Below, piece by piece: positions 1 to 4,583 of a DNA stretch of 7,290 nt. Each line of letters begins with the position of its first letter. The first letter of the stretch is position 1. Made by a program: the position numbers and the translations under genes. The DNA comes from JAKATY01 sp038876335 (GTDB taxonomy: Archaea > Micrarchaeota > Micrarchaeia > Micrarchaeales > Micrarchaeaceae), in NCBI GenBank assembly GCA_038876335.1, contig JAVYYS010000031.1:1-7290 (forward strand), written 5' to 3'. The notes under the pieces are model-generated. The model saw only the letters and a list, made by a program, of their open reading frames with translations, made no database searches and had not been told where the DNA came from.

Positions 1-84
1 CAACAGGGATTTTGGGATACAAAACTCAATGTAGATGCAGACGCAGAAGCAGAAACGCCTCTTGCAGTAGGGTTTGCACTGTAG
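1..84 (+). CDS. Possible C-terminal end of an upstream gene (partial)
   Basis: Frame 1 is open from the window edge to a TAG at 82-84. It would encode a 27-residue tail that runs through FWDTKLNVDADAEAETPL and ends in GFAL. The acidic, Ala-rich composition and repeated GCA/GAA codons look more like real protein than the Cys/Arg-rich alternative frame starting at base 12. In the second copy the same frame also ends at the same place, with TAA instead of TAG, and one codon changes Gly to Arg. I do not recognise the protein. Only the end of the gene would lie in the window, and the reading is an inference from composition and the shared stop. Confidence 0.3.
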   Translation, partial: QQGFWDTKLNVDADAEAETPLAVGFAL

Positions 85-153
85 ATAGGTATAGCGATAC
101 ATTGGTAAATGATAAAAAGGCGGGAGTATGTTATAATAGAGAAGCCAACATCC
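1..153 (+). repeat. Direct repeat copy 1, upstream of hppA
   Basis: Bases 1-124 match bases 2365-2488 with only two differences, both G here and A there (70/2434 and 84/2448). After base 124 the similarity continues with small indels (shared elements TATGTTAT, GAGAAGCC and ATCC) and fades near base 153. The left end cannot be defined because the repeat is already in progress at base 1. The two copies have the same orientation and bracket the pyrophosphatase gene. No terminal inverted repeats, transposase or tRNA-like fold is visible. It could be a duplicated gene end plus intergenic DNA, a dispersed element, or an RNA/regulatory element. The repetition itself is certain; its nature is not. 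Confidence 0.95.
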
Positions 154-167
154 CAAGTAGTTTTGAA

Positions 168-182
168 GAAAGTGTTTTTAAA
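168..182 (+). promoter_or_regulatory. Candidate archaeal promoter (BRE/TATA) for hppA
   Basis: A purine-rich GAAAGTG (168-174) precedes TTTTTAAA (175-182), resembling a BRE plus TATA box. A start site about 25 bases downstream would fall near 205, giving a leader of about 50 bases before the hppA ATG. It lies just beyond the end of repeat copy 1, in a position like that of the candidate promoter after copy 2. This is a motif match only. Confidence 0.4.
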
Positions 183-232
183 CCTTGCCAACAAAGAATA
201 TCTAGTTTTTTGCAAATTGCCACATTGCATTG

Positions 233-254
233 CGGAGAGTGATCGGAGAGTGAT
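233..254 (+). promoter_or_regulatory. Tandem-duplicated ribosome-binding segment before hppA
   Basis: The 11-mer CGGAGAGTGAT occurs twice back to back (233-243 and 244-254), immediately before the ATG at 258. Each copy contains GTGAT, which matches the archaeal anti-Shine-Dalgarno complement (GGTGAT). The second copy ends 3 bases before the ATG and the first 14 bases before it. The duplication is read directly. Which copy serves as the binding site, or whether both do, is unknown. Confidence 0.6.
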
Positions 255-257
255 AAG

Positions 258-2264
258 ATGGATCTAATAATTCTACCTTTGGTTGGAGCTGTACTGGCGT
301 TGTTATATGCAGCATTTGCAACACTGTTCGTACTGAGGCAAGAGAAGGGCAATAAGAAGATGGAGGAGATCGCAAAAGGGATAAGACAGGGAGCGAACGC
401 GTTTATAAAAAGGGAGTACAGGACTATATTTATATTCTGGCTCATACTAGTAGTCATATTTTCAGTGGCAGCATATTTCAATATACTGCCAGGGGCTACA
501 CCAATTGCATTTACTATAGGCGCCGCTGGATCTGCGCTCGCTGGATACATAGGCATGGAAATTTCAGTGAGGGCAAACGTGAAAACGGCAAAGGCTGCTG
601 AAAAGGGTCTTAAGAAAAGCCTTCACGTCGCATTTGTGGGAGGAAGCGTCACAGGAATGAGCGTTGTAGGCCTTGCACTTCTTGGCTTTACTGCAATGTT
701 CATAATCTACAAAAACCCTGTCGTGCTTATAGGGTTTGGGTTTGGGGCAAGCCTCGTAAGCCTGTTCGCAAGAGTAGGCGGAGGCATATACACGAAAGGC
801 GCTGATGTTGGCGCGGATTTGGTTGGCAAAACAGAAATAGGCTTGCCTGAGGATGATCCCAGGAATCCTGCGGTAATAGCAGACAATGTTGGTGACAATG
901 TTGGAGATTGCGCAGGCATGGCTGCCGATCTTTACGAGTCCTATGTGATAACTGTGCTTGCGGCTATGCTCATAGCGCAGCTCTTCAAGCTACCCGCCTA
1001 TGCGCTTGCACTGCCTTTAGTAATAGGTGGAATAGCAATACTCGCATCTATAATAGGCACATTCCTTGTAGGCACAGACAAACCAAGCAGGATATGGAGC
1101 TCGCTTTATAGGTCTCTGCTTGTTTCGGGTGCGCTCGCGGTAGTAGGATTTTTCCTGTTCGCTATTGCAACTAACGCGATTAATTACTTTATCGCTATGC
1201 TTGCGGGGGTGGTAGTTGCTGTGCTGCTTGCACAGATAACAGGCCATTACACGAACAAGGATACAAAAGCGGTGCTTGAAATTGCAGAAGCCTCCAGATC
1301 TGGAGCAGGAACAAACATAATAATAGGAGTGTCAAACGGCATGCGCGCCACTCTTTTCCCTGTAATTACTATAATTGCGGCAATACTGGTTTCATATGCG
1401 GCTGCTGGGGTGTATGGGATTTCGATAGCTGCAATGGCTATGCTATCAATGACAGGAATTGTAGTATCGGTTGATAGCTACGGACCGATCACTGACAACG
1501 CAGGAGGCATAGCAGAGATGAGCGGCATGCCGGAGGGGGTGAGAAAGATAACAGACCCGCTCGATGCTGTTGGCAATACTACCAAAGCCGTAACAAAAGG
1601 ATTCGCGATAGGCGCGGCGGCTCTGGCTGCACTATCTCTTTTTGTAGCTTTTGCGAGCGTATCTGGAATACAGGCTCTCGATATCCTCAACCCTATGGTT
1701 ATAGTAGGACTCTTTATAGGCGCAATGATACCTTTTGTATTTTCGGGTATAACCATGCGCGCGGTAGGAGAGGCGGCGGCGAGCATAGTAGAGGAGGTAA
1801 GGCACCAAGTAAAGACTAAGAAGGGTCTGCTGCAGGGCAAAGTACTTCCGGACTATGCCAAGGCTGTTGACATAACCACTAAGGAAGCGATAAGGTCGCT
1901 CGCTTCGCCAGCCCTTCTTGGGATACTTTCTCCTATCCTAGTTGGGTTGCTTCTGGGTAAAATGGCCCTTGGTGGCCTTCTCGCTGGGGTTATAATATCT
2001 GGCCTTGTGCTCGCAATAATGATGACTACAGGGGGGGCGGCATGGGACAACGCAAAGAAGTTCGTTGAGGAGGGCCATTTTGGAGGCAAGGGTTCAGACA
2101 CCCACAAAGCCGCGGTGGTAGGCGATACTGTGGGAGACCCATTCAAGGATACGGCAGGACCAGGGATAAACCCGCTCATTAAGGTGATTAACACAGTTTC
2201 GCTACTGATCTTCCCGATATTTGCCTATTCGCTGCCTGCACTGCTCCACGCTGTTGCGCTGTAA
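258..2264 (+). CDS. hppA: Membrane-bound ion-pumping pyrophosphatase, K+-independent type
   Basis: This integral membrane enzyme hydrolyses pyrophosphate and couples it to ion transport, usually outward proton pumping. It is 668 aa, normal for the family (about 660-700), and is very hydrophobic throughout, consistent with the family's 16 membrane helices. The substrate and metal-binding motifs are intact: DVGADLVGKTE at 183-193, the EDDPRNP and DNVGDNVGDCAGMAADLYESY segment at 198-229, DNAKK at 597-601, and GDTVGDPFKDT at 622-632. The motif GNTTKAVTKG at 439-448 has Lys443 where K+-dependent enzymes have Ala, the established marker of the K+-independent, proton-pumping subfamily. The ATG at 258 follows a duplicated GTGAT ribosome-binding segment. 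The gene stands alone, flanked by the direct repeats and followed by a T-rich terminator. The family assignment is very secure; the proton rather than sodium specificity is inferred from the subfamily. Confidence 0.98.
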   Translation: MDLIILPLVGAVLALLYAAFATLFVLRQEKGNKKMEEIAKGIRQGANAFIKREYRTIFIFWLILVVIFSVAAYFNILPGATPIAFTIGAAGSALAGYIGMEISVRANVKTAKAAEKGLKKSLHVAFVGGSVTGMSVVGLALLGFTAMFIIYKNPVVLIGFGFGASLVSLFARVGGGIYTKGADVGADLVGKTEIGLPEDDPRNPAVIADNVGDNVGDCAGMAADLYESYVITVLAAMLIAQLFKLPAYALALPLVIGGIAILASIIGTFLVGTDKPSRIWSSLYRSLLVSGALAVVGFFLFAIATNAINYFIAMLAGVVVAVLLAQITGHYTNKDTKAVLEIAEASRSGAGTNIIIGVSNGMRATLFPVITIIAAILVSYAAAGVYGISIAAMAMLSMTGIVVSVDSYGPITDNAGGIAEMSGMPEGVRKITDPLDAVGNTTKAVTKGFAIGAAALAALSLFVAFASVSGIQALDILNPMVIVGLFIGAMIPFVFSGITMRAVGEAAASIVEEVRHQVKTKKGLLQGKVLPDYAKAVDITTKEAIRSLASPALLGILSPILVGLLLGKMALGGLLAGVIISGLVLAIMMTTGGAAWDNAKKFVEEGHFGGKGSDTHKAAVVGDTVGDPFKDTAGPGINPLIKVINTVSLLIFPIFAYSLPALLHAVAL

Positions 2265-2266
2265 GA

Positions 2267-2295
2267 TTTTTTATTTTCTTTTTTGCTTTTATTTT
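2267..2295 (+). terminator. T-rich transcription terminator after hppA
   Basis: Directly after the hppA stop come T runs of 6, 4, 6, 4 and 4, broken by single A, C or GC. Archaeal RNA polymerase terminates intrinsically at such oligo-T tracts without needing a hairpin. The position and orientation fit hppA exactly. Confidence 0.65.
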
Positions 2296-2325
2296 GCTGG
2301 ATGTCTCTGCGCATAGAATGTTGGA

Positions 2326-2335
2326 TTTTTAAATA
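2326..2335 (+). promoter_or_regulatory. Candidate TATA box upstream of repeat copy 2
   Basis: TTTTTAAATA lies about 30-40 bases before the start of repeat copy 2. A transcript starting about 25 bases downstream would begin near 2358, almost at the repeat boundary. This would make copy 2 the 5' part of a transcript: either a non-coding RNA or a long leader for the histone cluster. It is a motif match only, with no clear BRE. Confidence 0.3.
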
Positions 2336-2364
2336 CATATTCTTCCGAGCACAAATTAAACCTA

Positions 2365-2448
2365 CAACAGGGATTTTGGGATACAAAACTCAATGTAGAT
2401 GCAGACGCAGAAGCAGAAACGCCTCTTGCAGTAAGGTTTGCACTGTAA
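2365..2448 (+). pseudogene. Possible startless gene-end remnant within repeat copy 2
   Basis: This is the same frame as the 1-84 partial reading frame. It includes FWDTKLNVDADAEAETPL and ends at TAA (2446-2448) where copy 1 has TAG. Reading upstream, the frame is open back to an in-frame TAG at 2314-2316 but contains no ATG, GTG or TTG, so this copy cannot start translation conventionally. If copy 1 is a real gene end, this is a duplicated, non-functional 3' fragment. The coding interpretation is weak and rests on 28 codons. Confidence 0.25.
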
Positions 2449-2512
2449 ATAGGTATAGCGATACATTGGTAAATGATAAAAAGGCGGGGAATATGTTATG
2501 GAGAAGCCATCC
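2365..2512 (+). repeat. Direct repeat copy 2, between hppA and the histone gene
   Basis: Positions 2365-2488 match 1-124 at 122 of 124 positions, and weaker similarity with small indels runs to about 2512. It lies in the 366-base stretch (2265-2630) between hppA and the histone gene, which otherwise holds a terminator, two candidate promoters and no convincing complete gene. With copy 1 it could support recombination that deletes or amplifies hppA. Weak internal structure can be drawn: GTAT/ATAC around an AGCG loop (2453-2464), and CGCCT (2420-2424) pairing with AGGCG (2482-2486). Neither is strong enough to call a known RNA. Confidence 0.95.
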
Positions 2513-2526
2513 TACGGGCATGTTTC

Positions 2527-2540
2527 GGAAACTATTTAGA
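2527..2540 (+). promoter_or_regulatory. Candidate BRE/TATA promoter for the histone cluster
   Basis: GGAAAC (2527-2532) followed by TATTTAGA (2533-2540) resembles an archaeal BRE plus TATA element. A start near 2565 would give a leader of about 65 bases before the histone start. It lies about 20 bases past repeat copy 2, roughly where the hppA promoter candidate lies relative to copy 1. Confidence 0.35.
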
Positions 2541-2630
2541 ATTGAGCTGTGTAATGATCCCTGTGATGATCAAGCGGACTGAGCTATGCTGTGATGTTGA
2601 TCTTGAGTGCTGATTTATAAAGGTAGTTTG

Positions 2631-2837
2631 TTGAAGATTTCCAAATCTGTCATCAAAAAAATAGTAAAGGAGAGCACAAGCGCGAAGATTAGCGACAGTG
2701 CTGCTGAGATGCTGGCAAAAATGCTTGAGAAAAAGGTAGAAAGCATCGCAAAGCACGCTGTGCAACATGCAAAGAAAAAGAATAGGAAGATAGTATTGCT
2801 TGAGGATGTCGAGGATTATAGCCTAAAGGTGCGGTAA
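2631..2837 (+). CDS. Archaeal histone-fold DNA-binding protein
   Basis: This is a small basic protein of 68 aa from the TTG at 2631, the usual length of archaeal histones (about 66-70). The core is a single histone fold of helix, loop, long central helix, loop and helix. The pattern ISDSAAEMLAKMLEKKVESI, then KKKNRKIVLLEDVEDY, matches the family's long helix and its RKTV.xEDI ending. It is expected to dimerise and wrap DNA, acting in chromosome packaging. The start is uncertain. The frame opens at GTG 2607, just after an in-frame TGA. However, AGGT at 2621-2624 sits well for TTG 2631 (or TTG 2628), and family length favours these. The usual N-terminal Pro-rich start (PxAPV) is missing. The stop codon TAA shares its last A with the ATG of the next gene, so the two are translationally linked. 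Confidence 0.85.
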   Translation: MKISKSVIKKIVKESTSAKISDSAAEMLAKMLEKKVESIAKHAVQHAKKKNRKIVLLEDVEDYSLKVR

Positions 2838-3376
2838 TGGAAATGGAAGGCGCAACCCTGGCGCGCGGGCCCCACGGCGAGGCAAGGTTTGATTATGTAG
2901 ATGGAAAGAGAAGAAACACAATACTTATAGAGAAAGTGGGTGGTGGAGTACTCGAAACATTGTTTGATGAGGAAGGGGCGGTGCTTAAGCAGGTTGCATT
3001 CAAGGGCGATGCTGGGAATATAGAACTTGAAGTCGAGGATATTTCGAAGCGCATAGGCCCACTCGGAACTGCAGAATATAATGAGGTAACGCTTAGGAAG
3101 AGCTGCCCGAACTGCGGCAAGGCTGCATTGAGAAGAAGCGTCTCCAACGAGAATGGCGGTGTCCCGATTGTGCCCACCTATGTATGCACCTCATGCAAAG
3201 GCAGGAGCTATTACCTCACAGACCAGTACCTCAGAAGCCTGGTCTTAGAGAACAAAGGGCTATTTTCCAAGAATGAGATTGAGGAGCTTGAGAGAAATGA
3301 GGAAGACTTTTTTAAGGAGCTCAAAGAGTACATAATAAGAATATTTGCATCTAAAAAGATTATGGCGATTAAGTAG
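2837..3376 (+). CDS. Zinc-ribbon protein of unknown function
   Basis: I do not recognise a specific family. The 179-aa protein has an N-terminal part (about 1-85) that looks beta-rich and alternates charged and hydrophobic residues. A four-cysteine zinc ribbon follows, with CPNC at 90-93 and CTSC at 117-120. It ends in a strongly charged, likely helical C-terminus (about 140-179) rich in Glu and Lys. There is no signal peptide or membrane segment, so it is probably cytoplasmic. The ATG overlaps the histone stop by one base (TAATG), with GGTG at 2828-2831 as ribosome-binding site; a second ATG at 2843 is possible. Position between a histone and a PRC-barrel gene in one operon suggests a nucleic-acid or chromatin-linked role, but that is inference from context only. 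CxxC pairs of this kind occur in many RNA- and DNA-binding archaeal proteins. Confidence 0.85.
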   Translation: MEMEGATLARGPHGEARFDYVDGKRRNTILIEKVGGGVLETLFDEEGAVLKQVAFKGDAGNIELEVEDISKRIGPLGTAEYNEVTLRKSCPNCGKAALRRSVSNENGGVPIVPTYVCTSCKGRSYYLTDQYLRSLVLENKGLFSKNEIEELERNEEDFFKELKEYIIRIFASKKIMAIK

Positions 3377-3385
3377 GTGTTTTAA

Positions 3386-3628
3386 ATGGCGATTCTGCTC
3401 TCTGAACTTTATGGAAAAGGCATACTCACAAATACAGGAAACAAAGTGGGCTTTGTAGAAGATATTATATTAGATTTCGAAGATGGCAAGGTCTCCAGGC
3501 TCCTCCTTACAAAGATAGACGACCTCCTCGCAGCGAAAAACACTGCTGAGGCACTCTCGAAGAACAGCGTCAATTTTGAGAGGGTAAAAAGCGTCTCCGA
3601 AACAATAATAATAGGCAGCGGCAAGTGA
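3386..3628 (+). CDS. PRC-barrel domain protein
   Basis: This 80-aa protein consists almost entirely of one PRC-barrel. Residues 4-45 follow the family pattern: LSELYGKGILTNTG, then KVGFVEDIILDFEDGKVSRL. These small beta-barrels mediate protein or RNA contacts. Archaeal members include RNA-metabolism (RimM-like) proteins, and some (CdpB in haloarchaea) take part in FtsZ-based cell division. Which role applies here cannot be told from the sequence. The ATG lies 9 bases after the zinc-ribbon stop, and GGTG (3376-3379), which uses the last base of that stop codon, is the ribosome-binding site, so it is the third gene of the same operon. A short T run (3639-3643) follows and may end the transcript. 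Confidence 0.85.
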   Translation: MAILLSELYGKGILTNTGNKVGFVEDIILDFEDGKVSRLLLTKIDDLLAAKNTAEALSKNSVNFERVKSVSETIIIGSGK

Positions 3629-3638
3629 ACTCTTACTC

Positions 3639-3643
3639 TTTTT
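3639..3643 (+). terminator. Short T-run possible terminator for the histone cluster
   Basis: CTCTTTTTG lies 10 bases after the PRC-barrel stop and contains five consecutive T. It is short for an archaeal oligo-T terminator but well placed between convergent transcription units. Confidence 0.35.
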
Positions 3644-3655
3644 GTGGCTTATTTA

Positions 3656-3690
3656 CGTGCGCTCAGCTGCACATTCCCTTATGGCGCACG
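3656..3690. repeat. Inverted repeat in the convergent intergenic region
   Basis: CGTGCGC (3656-3662) and GCGCACG (3684-3690) are perfect 7-bp inverted repeats around a 21-base loop that itself contains the palindrome CAGCTG. It lies between the ends of the plus-strand PRC-barrel gene and the minus-strand rpoP gene, so it could form a hairpin in both transcripts and protect 3' ends or help termination. No T run follows the stem directly on either strand. Confidence 0.5.
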
Positions 3691-3707
3691 GCAAGTAGCT
3701 TAAATGA

Positions 3708-3839
3708 TTAGTCTGTGGAGACTTCCCTTGCCAAACTGGACCGCTCTTTGAGGACTCTCCTATCTCCACAATAAAGGCACATAAGACCTTCTGAATCGGC
3801 CTTTACCTCTTTCCCACATTTTGCACATACGTAGGGCAT
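3708..3839 (-). CDS. rpoP: DNA-directed RNA polymerase subunit P (Rpb12-like)
   Basis: This 43-aa protein begins MPYVCAKCGKEV and continues with CLYCGDRRVLKER. The cysteines at 5, 8, 21 and 24 form one zinc ribbon, and the following short basic tail with the R-x-L-x-KER pattern is typical of archaeal RpoP and eukaryotic Rpb12. The subunit helps assemble the polymerase core and stabilise the open complex. Length is normal for the family (about 42-50). The ATG is preceded by GTGA, a match to the archaeal ribosome-binding core. It is the last gene of the exosome operon in this window, a position known for rpoP in many archaea, usually directly after rpl37ae. Here 65 bases and an extra gene intervene, so it may also have its own promoter. 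Confidence 0.93.
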   Translation of the reverse strand: MPYVCAKCGKEVKADSEGLMCLYCGDRRVLKERSSLAREVSTD

Positions 3840-3904
3840 GATTTCTCACTGTTTAATTTTCAAAGCGGTTTCTCGCAAAGGATTTAACGCGTTCAGATAT
3901 TTAT

Positions 3905-4282
3905 TTATTTCTGTTGTTTTTCTTTGTTGGACTTGAGCCATTTTATGAAGTCTCGGTGCAGCTGGGAAGTGCTCATATCAATTACTCGTATTTTTAGATA
4001 GCCGCCTTGGTAGTTCTCGTCCTTAAGCTCCATAACCGGCTTAAAATCGCTGACATTGTCAGAATAGTGGACCTCTGCCCAGTGAATGGTGCCATCAAGG
4101 TACTGGCGGGATAGCTCTCTGCTCATGGGCAGAGATGTAAATCTGTAGAGCACGCCTTCACACCAATAGAGGGGCATTGCCCCCATAGGGGTTATGTTCC
4201 CCCTTACTAGATCCTCATAGTCCATCTTAAATAGGTCATGCACCACTAGCTCCTTGATCGGAGAAAAAGTTATCTTAACCAT
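3905..4282 (-). CDS. Unrecognised conserved-context protein, 125 aa
   Basis: I do not recognise this protein. It has no membrane segment, signal peptide or cysteine cluster (one Cys only). It appears to be a compact mixed alpha/beta protein with several aromatic-rich stretches (MPLYWCEGVLYRF, HWAEVHYSD), ending in a basic tail (RDFIKWLKSNKEKQQK). The frame could start at GTG 4291, but this GTG with the next A forms GTGA, a good ribosome-binding core 5 bases before the ATG at 4282. I therefore choose the ATG. It starts 17 bases after the rpl37ae stop and precedes rpoP, and composition is like that of its neighbours, so it is a real member of the operon. A role in RNA or ribosome metabolism is suggested by neighbours only. 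Confidence 0.8.
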   Translation of the reverse strand: MVKITFSPIKELVVHDLFKMDYEDLVRGNITPMGAMPLYWCEGVLYRFTSLPMSRELSRQYLDGTIHWAEVHYSDNVSDFKPVMELKDENYQGGYLKIRVIDMSTSQLHRDFIKWLKSNKEKQQK

Positions 4283-4287
4283 TTTAG

Positions 4288-4291
4288 TCAC
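4288..4291 (-). promoter_or_regulatory. Ribosome-binding site deciding the start of the 125-aa gene
   Basis: GTGA read on the minus strand lies 5 bases before ATG 4282-4280. It overlaps the GTG at 4291-4289 that would otherwise be the upstream start, so the upstream GTG is better read as part of the binding site. Confidence 0.55.
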
Positions 4292-4299
4292 TTTTTAGC

Positions 4300-4551
4300 T
4301 TAATGTTGTGGTTGCCTTGCCGCGATTCCAGCGATGGCGCGCCTAGCATTCTCTCCAGATGGGGTAGTAAAGGTATACGCTCCCCCGGCATAGGTAGTAC
4401 CGCAATGGCTACATTTCCATATGCTTGTGCTTACCCTTTTTACTCCATATCGGCCGCACACTTCACACTTATACTTGCCGATCTTCTGCCTTTTAATGGC
4501 CTCGCTGAGCTTTCTTGTACTTGCCCCATACCTTATGCTTGGATTAGCCAA
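4300..4551 (-). CDS. rpl37ae: Large-subunit ribosomal protein L37Ae (eL43)
   Basis: This is an 83-aa zinc-ribbon ribosomal protein of the large subunit, found in archaea and eukaryotes. The cysteines of CEVC (29-32) and CSHC (47-50) bind zinc. The segment KYKCEVCGRYGVKRVSTSIW, then CSHCGTTYAGGAY, is the family signature, preceded by the RYGASTRKLSE N-terminus. The length is usual. The start is TTG at 4551-4549; no Met exists elsewhere in the N-terminal part, and AAAGGTG lies 5 bases upstream, so the TTG is well supported. It follows rrp42 by 32 bases, in the order seen in many archaeal exosome operons. Confidence 0.96.
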   Translation of the reverse strand: MANPSIRYGASTRKLSEAIKRQKIGKYKCEVCGRYGVKRVSTSIWKCSHCGTTYAGGAYTFTTPSGENARRAIAGIAARQPQH

Positions 4552-4556
4552 ATAAA

Positions 4557-4563
4557 CACCTTT
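4557..4563 (-). promoter_or_regulatory. Strong ribosome-binding site for the TTG start of rpl37ae
   Basis: AAAGGTG on the minus strand lies 5 bases before the TTG, a good archaeal Shine-Dalgarno match that supports the non-ATG start. Confidence 0.6.
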
Positions 4564-4583
4564 CTAAATTAACGCTTGCTCCA

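Noticed and set aside
1..124. Repeat as a CRISPR unit, tRNA, or C/D-box guide RNA
   Set aside because: Only two copies 2.2 kb apart, no cloverleaf or CCA end, and although ATGATA (110-115 region) resembles a C box, no matching D box (CTGA) is found in the repeat.
12..242. 76-codon plus-strand frame starting MGYKTQCRCRRRSRNASC
   Set aside because: Cys/Arg-rich composition is an off-frame reading of the GCAGACGCAGAAGC stretch, the start has no ribosome-binding site, and in the second repeat copy the start is changed and the frame diverges after the repeat.
131..556. 141-codon minus-strand frame overlapping the start of hppA
   Set aside because: It lies opposite the first membrane helices of a secure gene and its hydrophobic composition is that of an antisense shadow.
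2612..2621. GATTTATAAA as a TATA box for the histone gene
   Set aside because: A start 25 bases downstream would fall inside the histone coding region, past every plausible start codon.
2532..2768. Minus-strand frame opposite the histone gene
   Set aside because: Cys/His/Phe-rich composition without family resemblance; the plus-strand histone fold explains the region.
4289..4291. GTG as start of the 125-aa gene
   Set aside because: This GTG with the following A forms a ribosome-binding core correctly spaced for ATG 4282, and no binding site of similar quality precedes the GTG.
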